A stretch of 64,000 nt of DNA from Parus major (lineage: Eukaryota > Chordata > Aves > Passeriformes > Paridae), in the NCBI RefSeq assembly GCF_001522545.3, contig NC_031769.1, positions 73,451,335 to 73,515,334 on the forward strand, read 5' to 3'. This document shows, piece by piece, positions 11,601 to 24,523 of the stretch; positions within the stretch are counted from its first letter, which is position 1; each line of letters opens with the position of its first letter. Below the pieces are notes generated by a model. The model did not search any database. It saw only the letters and a list, made by a program, of their open reading frames with translations, and was not told the DNA's origin. The position numbers and the translations under genes were made by a program.

Positions 11601-14600
11601 ATGTTGTTACAAGCATCCTTTCAGAAGTGAGTGTCTTCCACCAGCTTTAATGAGACCTGACTTGGTGACTTCTTCCAAGTTTTGGGAATGTATATTTTAT
11701 TACTTATGTGCAATATTTACTTCCACCTTTCCTTGCTTACTCATGCATTTAATTATCCCTAAATGCACTTTTCCCATGTTAACATAGTTTATGTTTCTAT
11801 TTTCTATTCAGTTTATTCATTGCATGTTGGATTTAATTAAATCATCTTAGCTCCTAAAAAAGCATTATTCCTTACTTCTGTAAGGAATGCATTTAAGATG
11901 ACCTTCCTTATTATTCCCTCCTACTTGACTTGCTCATGTTATAGGTGGTTGGGTTATCCTCTTTGGAACAGAGTAAGGCTTTTGTAGGTCATTAAATCTG
12001 TGCTGCCATGAAAATGTGCCATGAAAATAACTTTCTCTAGGAGGCTTTTTATTAGCTGTAGGCAAACTGAAATTCTTGCTTTGGTACCTGTGATCATATT
12101 TGGTACCGTATTCTGTCTATAAGGGGCCAAGTGCTGTGAAGAAGAGAGGTAGCAATGAAATGGAGCTGATGCTATGGCATCTAGAGCGTAACCAGGAGGG
12201 TTTCCTGATAGCTGTACCTCAGTTAGCCTCAAAACAGTGTTTGCCTCTGTGTCCCCTGGAGCTTTACACCTAAAAGGGCAGCAGCAGAATGATAGTGACG
12301 ATAATGAACCAACAGCAAAAGTGCTACAAAAGTTCCTGTTCCCTCAGCTCACGAGTGGGTGCAAGCTTCAATGTGCTGAAAAAATGGAAAGAGGAGAAAA
12401 TTGACACGATTTTATCATCTTTTTGGAATCTTTCATTTGTATTCAGGCTGTCCTAATGATTAAATTGCCTTGCTGTTCTTATAGCTGCAATGTTGACTAT
12501 TTGGATTCTAATTCTCAGTTATTAGGGAGCTTGTTATAGGGAGGACTGAGATGCATTTTACTCCTTTGAACATAACCTCTGCAAAGAAGAGGAACCTCTA
12601 CATTCACTCAGTGCATTTGTGCAATATTTTTTCACATAAAAAAGACCAGTTTTATCAAGAAAATACAGTAAACTGGTTAAAAAATAAAAACATTTTAAGG
12701 TAATTTATCACACAACTATTGTTAATTCCTTCATACAGCTATTGAGAATTCTTTCCATTTTTGGAGCAATGCTTTCTAAAACTACCAGGTCAGAAAATAA
12801 AGATGCATAAAAGATTGTGGTAGCTACTGTTAACCTACAGACTATCAATATATTAGATAAAATAATTTTCTTACAGTGTAATTAACTACTACACCTCTAC
12901 AAACAGACACATTTTTTTGCATGGATTTATATGTCTAAGACTGTCTTTCTCACACATTTCAGAGTGCTTAAAATACAGTTAATTTGCAGCTTAAATATTT
13001 GATTGCTTTTCAGGCTCTGTTCGTTGATACGGGCTTAGTCTGTTATTAAGCATTTCAGAATTTAGGATTTGTGGATTGCCAAATTGAAGTAATAGAACTG
13101 GTACTCAATTTCCCATAGAACTTTGATGGACTTTATACTGTTACTTGGGAAGAGAAGAAATAAAATATATCTGCCACTGCACTGGGCAGATAAATGTTAC
13201 TACTCCTCTGTGGTATTACAGAATCAGAAAAAAATATTTATCTCTAAAAGTGTTTTCTAGCATTACATGTTATTTCTACCTTTATTACATCACTTTACCT
13301 GAATTTCAGTTAGCTTGAAATAACTGCTGTTAAATGACCACTGAAGCTTAGCTTTATTAAAGGTCACGGTTTTGAAAGCTTTTGGATGGCTGAAAATACA
13401 ACTTCTGATTCCGTACTTGTTTCCATCAGTAGTGTCACTTGATGGTTTTAAGCAAGTTTTTGAGTTTCAGCAGAGCAAATGACAGAAAAACCAGTTTAGA
13501 GTCATTCTTTCTTTGCACAGAACTAGTTAAAAAATGGCAAATAAAAATCTTCATCGGTAAGAAGGGTTATGTTTTTCTGTGCTGGCAATTGCTGGCATAA
13601 GAAGTTATCTCTCATGATACATCATCCACTAGCACTACAGTAAAGCCCATGATCCACAAAGCAGAGAAAGAGGACATATAAAGAGTATTTTTAGCTCTGT
13701 TTAAACCTGTCTTCTTTACAGAGATAACAAAGGTGAAATATAATGTCGATGTACACTTTCATTAAGATCTTAAAATACCTGAATGCCCATGTCTCAGTTA
13801 CACCTCTCACTTCCCCTGGTTCTCCTTAGAAAGGTGCTCAAGAAGAGGAATAATAACCCTACAAAACTGTCTAAAAGAGTTGGCATGCAATTTTTCATAC
13901 AGGAACATGTCTCTAGACACTCATACCCATTGCTGAGGAGCAAAGGAATTTCAAATGGCAGCTCTTATGTTGTGTATGTTCATTTATCAATCCTAGTCTG
14001 CTGGGCTTTGGCTTAATAAATGTGTAACTTAGGAATCAGCTGCTACTGAAACTGCTACTGATTTTACAAAAACATCTCTGAAACACACTTTTTTGTGTAC
14101 TCATTTGTGATACACAAACTCTAAAAACTCACTTGATATAAGTGCTCATTGTTCAATAGTATTTTCAGTTTCTTGTATTTCCCTTTGACCTATTCTGTAG
14201 AAATTTCCCTCAGCTTTGTCTTCAAATTAAGCAATCTTTTTCCTGCTTTCCCAAAGGTCTCTATCAGTTTCTGAACTACATGTAGCTACAGTTCCTAGTT
14301 TTTGATATATATTATTTAAGATTCATGTGTATATATTCATGTGCATGTATAGGCCAGGGACCAAGTGGCCTGGGAGGCCTCAGAGAAAGATAAACTAAGG
14401 TCGATTTATCCAGTAATGAGTAAGAAAACGAGCAAGGAAAGCAGAACAAATTGTTTCTTCAACTGAAGAAATTATTAGAGATGGTTTGGGGACAACTGCA
14501 CTAAGTTTTCACTGTCACAGATTCTTGGCAGTAGCTGTCCTAGTTTCAAGCAGCACGATGTGTCCGAATTTATAGCTGCTGTGAAATTATGCTCTGGTAT

Positions 14601-17600
14601 CAGCAAACAGAAATCCTGAGTTCAAATAATTCCTAAGTGTTTCAAAATCTAGAGCTCTGAAATAGATATTTAGGTATCTAATTTTAGGCAGTCTGATTTG
14701 AAACTGGACCTATTATTTGTATATGTTTTGAAGACCAGCTGACAGTTTATCTCACCACTTTAAATCTTCAACATTTCAGACAGTTTCACACTGCTAGAAG
14801 GTATAATATTTGAAAGGCACTTTACTGTGTAGCAAAGCATTCATTCTTACTTCAATGAAAGCTGCAATAAATTTGATGGAAGTAAACAGATTTGAAATGT
14901 AATAGACTGACAGTTCACTAGTTATATCTGAAATATCTGACCATGAGCAGTCTAAATTTCAAACCACTTTTTTTTTGTGTCAGAGAATGTATTTGGGTTT
15001 TAGCTTAAGGGTAACTAAATGGTTTCAGTTCCTGCTCAGATCAAACTCTTATTTTCTGGCACGATAAGGACCAGCATAAAATTCAGTACTAAATTAATTT
15101 TCGGATAAATAGCTATAATACCAGTGATATTGACTTATATTAAAAACTGATAATTATTGTCTCTTCAACTCCAACATTCAAGACTAGGTATTTTCAGTTT
15201 TAACAAATATACTAACATTGAAGCCACAAGAGCATGCATAAACTTGGAGCATTTTGGGGAACAGAGCAGCTCAAAAGATCAGACATATTTTACAGGTTTG
15301 AAGAATTCATGTTAGATACAAGAATTTCAATAAAATAATTTTACAGTAAAGATAAATTCAGCTGTAAATTTTAAAACTATAATAATTTTTTTATAATTTT
15401 GTCAAAGATACAACTTTCCAAAATACTTATATTTTGAAATTCTTTCAAGAAAGGGTGCAAGTTGACATGCTTTTGTTATTCTATCAAAAATTCAGCCTTT
15501 TTGTACAGTAAATAAATTATTAAAATATGGCACCTTTGACAGCTGGAATATTGTGTGTGCAAGATTTTTGTTATAAGGGATAGTGATATCAAATTTTGAA
15601 GTGGACTTCTCAGTAGCCTTTGAACAAGCAAAGGATTTACACAGGTGAGCAGGTTGCTCAAATAAATTACTTTCCTTGCAGATCTGGTCTAGCAAAAAGC
15701 CTTTTTAGCTATCTTAGTTCTTGCACTTAGATTTTTTTATAATGAAGTTATTGAGGAGAGGTGTGTACACCTCAACAGTGAACTGAACCAAAGATTTTTA
15801 TGTATCTTCACAATGAATTGTAGAGTTGAGGTTGATGTAATATTGCAAACAAAGCTCTTTAGCAGAGTCTTATATACTAACTCTCTAATTGCATATATAA
15901 ATATTGATTTAAAAGGAGTCGTCTTATTAAGAAAAAGCAATGACATTTAAAAAGAATCCTATAAATGCCAAGCAAAATGCAGTCTTGAAGAAATATTAAT
16001 TTTCTCTTAATTGTTGCAGTAACAAACAAAATTATCAGAATGGAAAATATTTAAAATGAGCTGATTGGTTTCATGGATGTCTGAAGTGTGAATAGTATCT
16101 GCACTTTTGGCAGAGTGGCTGAACTGAGAAGATCTTTTGATTAGAAAAAATCCTTAATTTCTGTGCTTTCTTCTTCTTTCGTATTTCTTATGTGCAAAAA
16201 ACAACAAAATTCCTTCTTTTGGCATAAAAATCTTGCAATAAGACTATATAGCTGGTCAGAAAATGCTGGTATGGCTTGGGTTTAAATTTTTTTTTTTTTC
16301 CCCCAAAAACCAGGATCTATTTCAACAGGGGTTTTCTCAGGAACCATTGTCAGCTGTAGCAGAGTCTACAAGTGTTACAGTACAGGCTGTGTGTTGATGT
16401 CTGTGAGAACAGAGTCATATGCAGGAACCAAAATGTTCACCTCTGATACTCATATCACAGGTTGAAGTCTCGGTTCCAGCTGGCAGAACAAGGATTTCAA
16501 TTTGCATTAAAGTCTTGAAATAGAAGACTTGCAAGGGAGAAATGCAAGCATCATAGAAACAGAGAGCATTTCTTTACAAAAGGTGCTATTTAAGTATTTT
16601 TAAAATGTGAAAGAGCATAAAATATTAAACAAGGCATTTATTTCCAAGCTCTGTGGCCACAGTGTATAAAATAAAAAAATTAAATCCTCTAGGTAAATAA
16701 AGCAGACATTCACCTGTGTCTTCTGTGGCCCAGGTGACTGGTCTAACCACTGTGCACTTACCCATACAAGCACAAGGCAACACCTTTGCCTACAGGAAAC
16801 AGTGTATTGTATTTTCAGGAGAAAGCAGTGTAATTGTAAAAAATCCTGCCTGTTGCTTGTGTTGAGCAATGGGAAGAAACAAATAGCAGCTCTGCATTCT
16901 TAGATATAGCTGTAGGTCTTTTGTAGTTCTGAGGCAAAATATCAAAATATTTTGATAAATAAAAGTTCCTTGAATCAAATGATGTTTTTATCCTTCGTAA
17001 CTAGCCACAGAACCATTTTCTATTCAATTCCAAAATTCTTCTACAATATTACAGTTTCTATGAAACATCCTGCATTTTGGTCAGTTGTACTCAAGAGTTT
17101 CTATTTATCTCCTCCAAGTATTGATATGAAACAGGTGTTCCAGGTTCAAATACTTGCCCTGTATTAAAAAAAAAAAAAAAAAAGAGGAAAAGAAAACCCC
17201 AACAAAAAACAGTTAAAATTGCTTTTTGTCTGATCTTAGTCATCAGTGGGATGAGGTGACCTGCTTAAAGGTGCCTTTATGGACTATTAGGACATAAAGT
17301 TTTAAAACAGAAGAAAACTTTTAAAGACACTTAAGTAAGTATATTAACGTATTTGAAATATCCAAATTAAAAATCCCCAAAAACCCACCTTAATAATTGG
17401 TAAGAAAATAAAGCCCCAAAAGACATTTCCAATAATTACTCATATACAATCTTACTTATCCAATGGACCTTGTTTAATTACTGCATTAATAATAAAGCTA
17501 CATTTGGCTTTAATTTTTTACTCTTGTGTATTTTGGGGCAGTCAATAATTCTACATTTGTATTAGCTGACTAACACACTTGTGAGAATAAAATAACCTAT

Positions 17601-19795
17601 TGAGTACTTGGAGAAAAAACTGTTTACCATTTGGTCGATCTGTTTGAATCTGAAAGATTGAGGCAGTTTTTTCACTTTTGCTGTTCACTGCTAGTAGTCT
17701 TTGATGGGTACATAAATCAGGTGACATGATTTCAGCTTCCTAATTAGGGGACTGATGTTATTTAAGGGGGAAAGATCATAAAAAAAAAAAAGCAAATTCT
17801 TTATTTTGCATGTGTATGTACTCATTATTCACATGTCTTTGATGGGAACTCCTGTCAGTGCTCATACATTTCATGTAGAATTACTTAAATAAGATAACAG
17901 GGAAAGGAAAACAAATGTCCCATTGTGTATGGCAGGTTTTAAAAGCAGGAATTTTCTATCTGATTTTCTTCTATGTAGAAAAAAAAAAAATCTCAAAATT
18001 TACTGCTAGGAGAACCTCACATCTGTCTCAGGGAATGCCTGGTGCACAGATTTTTAAAGGGTGGGATGATATTATTGGGAAAAAATCACTAGATGTTTGC
18101 TATTTCCTTACACTCTTCCCCCAGGCACATTTTGTTGATCCCTGGAAGAGACAGTACACTGATATAGGTGGATATTTTATTTAGACCCAACTGTTATCCA
18201 AAGTGACCATTTCTACCATTTCCCAGTCCTCGTATAAGGAAACTGCTGACCTATATTATTCCAACAACCTATCCTCTCTACACACCTCAGGATGTCAGTG
18301 GCCATCTCCAAAACTTCTCATGCTTGGATGTATTCATTATATTGATTTAGAAACTCCTCATGAATGAGATATGCTATAAGACCACAAGAACCTGGAAATT
18401 AGGCAAATATTTTGAAATAAAGTACGAATAAAGTTAAAACTGATCTAAAAAGTAAAACTAATCTTCATGTAAAACCAAATTAAAACAAAAAATAGAAATA
18501 TTTAATGGAAAAAAATTATAATTACAAACTCCTTTTTCTGGGCACAGAAAAAAAAATTGGTATTAGTTTTCTCTTACAGTAGCTTGGATCACTGTCACTG
18601 GTAGCATTTCAACTTGAATGAAGATGGAAAACTCCAGACTTCTTAGCAGCTTGTTCCTCAATCCTTTTGAAAGTAATTTCTCCTCCAACAAATATTGTGA
18701 AAAAGGTAGTACTTTGGGGCCTTATGTACAACCAGCCCAAATCAACATGCCAATCTTATGTGATATCTGAAATTCATGAAGATTATCCTAAGAAAGCAAA
18801 ATGTTGGATATTTATTGGGACTACTACAAGAAGCAATTGGACGTATTTTAACTTGTTTGGTTGGCTGTTGGTCTGTCTTCATCTTTACGTGGACTATTTC
18901 TTCTCTGTGCACCATCATAAATCATCAATGTAGGTTTGTTAAGTTCTCATAAGTTTTTTTATTTTGAAATAATACATAATGTATAAAAAATGGTGTTGCT
19001 GCCACTAATGACCTCCTCGTTAACCAGAATTGGAGAGGGAATGCAATGGAATGTTTCAGTGCTAATGATGTTCAGAGTGTGGTTTTTATAATAAGAGATT
19101 AATTATCAATTTTTGTCCAACTTCTCAAGATACATGCCACTGATAATGCCTGTGGATTAAGTTGGCAGTGCTCTTAGATACGTGTTGTGCAGCATAATTT
19201 ACATATTTTCAAATGCTGTAAATCTGCTCTATTGAAATAAAGATAAGTTTTAGTGTCTATCAGCAAAAGGCACTAAAGATAATAAAAATGTAGAAGAACC
19301 GAAAATAAATACTACAAAAATCCTTTTATAGAATAAAGGCATTTTTAAAGTTAGGATTAATTTGTGCGTGGTTCTCAATACATTTCATTGGCAATACAAT
19401 AAACAATAAGTTAAATTTTAAATATTTATTAGTTTGATTTTGTTTGGTTCCTTGCTTACAAATGTATGTGCCTTTCTTCTCTTCCTTCCTTCTAATGATA
19501 TCTGGATCATAGGTATTCCACAGATCATGGTTGATTATCTGTAATAGGGTTATAAGACTGTTTTGAGCTAGAAAACACCCAAACTATTAGTAAGATACAT
19601 TCACAGTTCTAACCACACCTGAAGTATATATGTCCTGCTGTGAGAAGACATGAAAGTTCCATTAAAGAAGCATTTATTCTCTGGTCTTAATATTTCCTTC
19701 ATAATCTAGTAGTATTTTTTTTGACTTTGACATTCACTTGCGGGATATACCTTTTGAAACTACTGTGTCTTGTGTTCAAGAATGAATTCAAGACT
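8681..19795. other. Unique AT-rich non-coding DNA
   Basis: About 11 kb with no recognisable transposon, RNA gene or exon. An 18-A run sits at 17166-17183, and T-rich and A-rich tracts recur. The longest frames (9594-9896 plus; 9856-10170, 11954-12232 and 16600-16869 minus) show no domain and no convincing splice context, and are treated as chance frames. Confidence 0.55.
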
Positions 19796-19904
19796 CCTGT
19801 TCTAGTGGGAGATGTCCCTGACTATGGCAGGGGGAATTTGGTCTAGATGATCTTTAAGGTCCCTTACAACCCTTTAACATTCTATTATTCTATGCTTCTG
19901 TGAA
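19796..19904 (+). mobile_element. CR1 retrotransposon, 3' end only
   Basis: This matches the last ~100 bases of CR1: TCTAGTGGGAGATGTCCCTG, then the TAGATGATCTTTAAGGTCCC block, an ACAACC segment and a decayed terminal ATTCTATTATTCTATG repeat. CR1 copies are typically truncated at their 5' end like this. Nothing of the reverse transcriptase remains. Several substitutions in the terminal repeat suggest a fairly old copy. Confidence 0.85.
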
Positions 19905-19994
19905 ATTAATTATTTAGTTAATAATTAAATAGTTATTAATAGTTATTAAATAGTTATAATAGTAATTCAGTTAATTAAATTAATTATTTAGTTT
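19904..19994. repeat. AT-rich tandem repeat abutting CR1 3' end
   Basis: A degenerate array of TTAATTAAATAG/AGTTATTA units starts exactly where the CR1 tail ends. A 16-base direct repeat, AATTAATTATTTAGTT, occurs at both ends (19904-19919 and 19978-19993). It is a microsatellite-like array, perhaps seeded at the CR1 3' junction. Confidence 0.75.
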
Positions 19995-22900
19995 GTATGG
20001 ACTTCACATAAAGTGCAACAAATGCAGATTATAGTGGAGATGTAGTATCAAAGTTCACTAATGAAGATTTTTTGCAACTATTTTGAATGTAAGATTGACA
20101 AAGATATTGGTACACATCTAGACAGGAAAAAATGTAAGGGACAGTAACTTCTTTTTTTGATGCTGAAATGGAAACTAAATCTAATCATGTCCCCTTAATG
20201 CTTGAATACACACTGAGCATTTATAATGCTTTCTAAAGAAATTACACACAATGAGAACTTACATTAAAGGACCAAACAATAAAGTATGTACTGAATTAAT
20301 CACTAAAAACTGTATCATGGAAGTGCTGCTAGACAGCAGCTATATAGGTCTGCTGATAAAAAACAAAACTGACTCCAGTTGAGAAGTATTCAGATGTCTG
20401 ACATAATAAAATATTATCCCTTAAAAAAGGACTGTAGATGTACTCCCGATTAACAGGAGGTGATAAGCCCCACTTTAGCCTTGTTTGGAAATGTAATAAA
20501 TATGTCTCCCTCCAAGGCAAAGTTCTGTTTGAATCACACTCTGTCTAGTTTTAGAACATGTCACTGTGATCTGATTATTTTTGTTTTATTTTTGTCTTTT
20601 CTGGAATATTTACATTTACTGTGCACTATTTTAGCTATTTTTCTCTTTTGTAATCTAAACTCCAACTCCTGTATCTTTTATCTTCTTCCCGAAAAGATCA
20701 AGCTTAATAATGGAAGTAAGAGGTAATGTGTTAATTGTGCTTGTTCTTCTATTATTTCTGGTTGAAATAGGTCATATGACATGAAAGATACCTATGATAC
20801 CTAACAAAAACATGGATTAAAGTGATGAAAATCATCTCTGGACAGAGATGTTCACTCTTAAAAATGCAGCAAACAGGCTGTCATTAAGCTGTCCTATTCC
20901 GTTCTTGTATCTGAACCATTTACTAACCCCCAGCACTTTAGAAAAAGTTATAGAAGATTGAAATTTAGATTTTAGGGAACAAATACAGAGAGTTTGTTCT
21001 CTGAGACTGTGTCTGGTCCACAATCTATTTCATACACTGCAGTCAGACAGAATTTTATGAAGATGGTCTCTTCAGCCAACAGAGTATCTGGACTAATATT
21101 GTTATACTCATATTGGAGTTTAGCACACTTAGATGCTATAAAAATTGAATTTGTGTCCTTTCCAATGATCACGAATGTATAGACTTTTTTTCCCCCCAAG
21201 GATTCTGGGAAAATCATCATAAGATCCTTGAGAGTAATACTTGTTTACTGTTTTTGGAAGGCAACTTATTAGTTACAAGTGTTCATTAAAGATAAAGTAT
21301 GGCCAAAATATTAGGACTATGTAAGTATCAGGAGAATCAAAATGGTATGTTTTTGGTTTTTCCTTTGGGATTAAATTTATATGGAAGGATTATTTTACCA
21401 TTTTACTAATTCTTTCCCAGCTAACTGTGGAAAACTTATATGCAGAGATCAATTTTCTAACTTAGATCTAACATTTTCGAGTTTGATTTTGGGTATAGAG
21501 CTTTATAAAAACTCTCCTGAGAAACAGTATAGACATAGATAATTTTAGACTTTTTTTTTTTCAAAAGTTCACTGACTTGTTTTATTTTGGTTTCTAAGGG
21601 GCTGCTTTGCTAGAATTCTAGATTTTTCAGTGATTTACTCTCTCCCACCCCCACCCATTAACATTTACTAGTTTTATATATTCTTGGTTATTTTTCTGAC
21701 TAGAATATATTCTGTAAATGTCAGTGTTGGAAGGCCACAAGGATATTATTTTATCATTTAATACTCTTACTGTTACTGTATCATTTTTTTTTACTATTTT
21801 AATAATTGTCTTCTCCAGTGACAATCTCCATTTTAATGTAGAGTTTGTGCTAGTCTTCACATGTAAGGTATGCTGAGTTTTTTGATAGGAGTACTAATCT
21901 ACAGGTATGTCAAATAGAATAATTTATGCTAATTTATTACAACAGGTCTTTATGTGGGAGGTGGGCAAATGCATGAGTAATTTCTTTTGCAAAAAAAAAC
22001 TTTCTGAGTCCATCATAAATCTGCAAGAAAGGCGTGTTTTCATACATCTTAAATAACCAAAACCTATAAAATCTGGTTCTCTCTTAAAAGACAAAAAGCT
22101 GTAGAGTCCATCTCATTCTCTGCTCTACCTTGCAAAAACTAGATGGAGACAGACATGTGTTTTGACCAATTTGCAGCATACTCACTCCTACAGGAACATC
22201 AAGTGTGAGATGCTGGTAGAATAGCTGGCAGATTTTAGAAATCCTTACCACTCCACTGATTGTATTAATCAGCAAAATATCTGCCTTTTAGTGATTATTA
22301 AAATCTCAAGCGTTTTTTTTTCCTATAATGAGGTGACTGTTACTTGTATTTTTTGGTCATATTTTTTGGTTTCTTCCACTTATTTAAATGTTTTAGAAAA
22401 CCTCCATATTATCTGAAAATAGCACCACAGTGTCTTCTCTTTTCAATATTTATTCTGAGGTATTTATACCAAATATACTAAATTTATTTTCTTCTCATCA
22501 CTTTCTTACTCTTATCAAATACTAGTCATGGGTATTACAGCTGGTTTCACTAGTATCATTTACCAATATTCATTAAGCTAACATTGATGTATTTTCATTT
22601 GCTTATGCTCACCTGTGTGTCTGCCAGGAAGAAGTACGTTCATACAGTCTATACAAGAGCTTATTAGTAATATTAATGTTACATTCAACTGGGTCTTCCA
22701 TCAGGACAAGCATTCCACAGGCAGTGGTGCAGCTCTTTAGGATAGGAAAGGAGTTTCTGTCTCAGCTGAGATTTTCAGAGAGCCTTCACTACAAAGACTG
22801 ATGAGAAAATATGAAATTAAAGTAAATTTCCATCACAAATCAAAATCAGCTCCAGGCTGGGCAAAACCTTGAGATGGTGTGCTGACAAATACTATGTCTT

Positions 22901-24205
22901 CTTTCCTGGTATTTGCTAATACATCAGGAATTCTTAAATAGTAGCATGGGGAAACCTGCTCCCAGTGCTGCAACAGCCCCGTTAAAAGTTGGCCCCAAAA
23001 ATAAGAGGTGCCCAATCTCCCAATGGCTATTGATATGCCAGCATACCACAGCACACCATATCGATACCACAGAATGGCAGTGGCACAACCTCAGGGGGAG
23101 TGGGGTGATTTACACCCCACTTTGTGATTACAGAGAACAGATTTTTAGACATGAATGACAGAAGGAGCTATTCAGTTGGCTGATCTGAGTTCATAAGCAA
23201 ACTGAAATGAAGGACTTCCTCAGATTAATTTTTATTTCCAATCAGGCATCATTCTTGACTTGAAAATTCCTGGTTTGCATAGTTCCTGGCAGTGCTTGGT
23301 CAGTGGATCCAATGGCTAATTACTGCCATTATGGAAGCCAGCATGTGCTTCATTTGCAGGATACATTCAGCTAACATTAGCTTACAGACTTGAGTTGGTT
23401 TTTTGCTGTTGCATTTTCATCTTCTGATAAAATTTACCTGATAGAATGCAGTACAATATTCTTTCATTGTTTCAGTGGGGGAAAAGGGTATCAGAGACCC
23501 AAGCCAGTAGTTAAATAAAGCAGTAGGATGAGAAAATCTGGGCCAGGAGTATAAATACTGTTATCACAAATACTGTTATCACAAATACTGTTTGTGGTAA
23601 CATTTGTTTAAGATTATTTCCTCTGAATCTCCTTAATTCTGTGCACATTTTAACACTGCAGCTATAAATATGCCAGTATTAACTAATTTTATAAGATATT
23701 TTAATGACAAGGGTAGGGGAGAGTTAAACGACTGTCTAAAATGACTGAAAATTAAAATGAAATTGGAAAACCAAAATAGGTTAACAGATTTTGTTTTGGA
23801 TTTGGGGAATGTAATTTTAGTTGCATCTTGTCCTTAACTGCCATAGACTAGAACCATTAAAATAGAACATGTAAAGATGACATTTTTAAAGAAACTAAAC
23901 CAAGAGAGACTCTTTGGACTTGAAGCATTGCTTCCTCTTCCCCGCCTCCTGAAACATAGGATAGAGTGTCTTAATACTGGCTGGTAGTTAGGAATATAAA
24001 CAACATATATATTAGAAACCATCAGGATGAGAAGTTACATTTTACATGAAAATCATCTTAGAGATTGTAAAATACTAGCAATATTTTCTTATCAGATGTG
24101 ACTTACAGTCTTACCTACATGGGTGATTTTATAAAATCAAAATTAAATTATTAGAATAATCTTAATTTTTAAAATTGATTATTTTTTGTTTTACCAAATA
24201 TAAAA
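19995..24205. other. Unique DNA, one slightly GC-richer patch
   Basis: No gene or transposon was recognised. The patch 22940-23130 is richer in G and C than its surroundings (GCTCCCAGTGCTGCAACAGC and GGGGGAGTGGGGTG words) and could be an old unrecognised repeat, but I could not match it to a family. A 15-bp tandem repeat lies at 23553-23592 and is listed separately. Confidence 0.5.
23553..23592. repeat. 15-bp tandem repeat, 2.7 copies
   Basis: The unit AAATACTGTTATCAC occurs at 23553-23567 and 23568-23582 without mismatch, and the next ten bases repeat its start. The absence of differences suggests a recent slippage-type duplication. Confidence 0.9.
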
Positions 24206-24301
24206 TGAACTGCACATAATATAACATATATAACAAATATATCTAACATAATATAACATAATATATACCATATATATAACATAATATAATTGAACTGCAC
24301 A
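24206..24301. repeat. AT-rich array flanked by 11-bp direct repeats
   Basis: TGAACTGCACA occurs at 24206-24216 and again at 24291-24301. Between them are 74 bases of ATAATATAACAT-type units. The flanking repeats are unrelated to the array, so this could be an insertion with target duplication or a duplication followed by expansion. Confidence 0.75.
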
Positions 24302-24490
24302 ATAGTCATTTCCCATATAGGCCATTAGTACTTTGTGCTGCTACATTATTTCTTTACTCTTCCCACCCCAGTCTCCCCAGTTAGTTACAGAGTCATTTTT
24401 CTGTGTATGAAGTCACATGTTAATTCTCTCTGATGTTGTCCTCTGTCTAAACTTTCCGTAATCTTAATTCATAAAACCCTCAGTGAAAGT

Positions 24491-24523
24491 GCTTTGCTTT
24501 GCTTTGCTTTGCTTTGCTTTGCT
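24491..24523. repeat. (GCTTT)n pentanucleotide microsatellite
   Basis: Six perfect GCTTT units are followed by GCT, with no interruption. A perfect pentamer array of this length is likely length-variable between individuals. Confidence 0.95.

Noticed and set aside
21730..21760. TTGGAAGGCCAC as a CR1 3' UTR word
   Set aside because: Only about 12 bases match, with no terminal repeat or following CR1 sequence.
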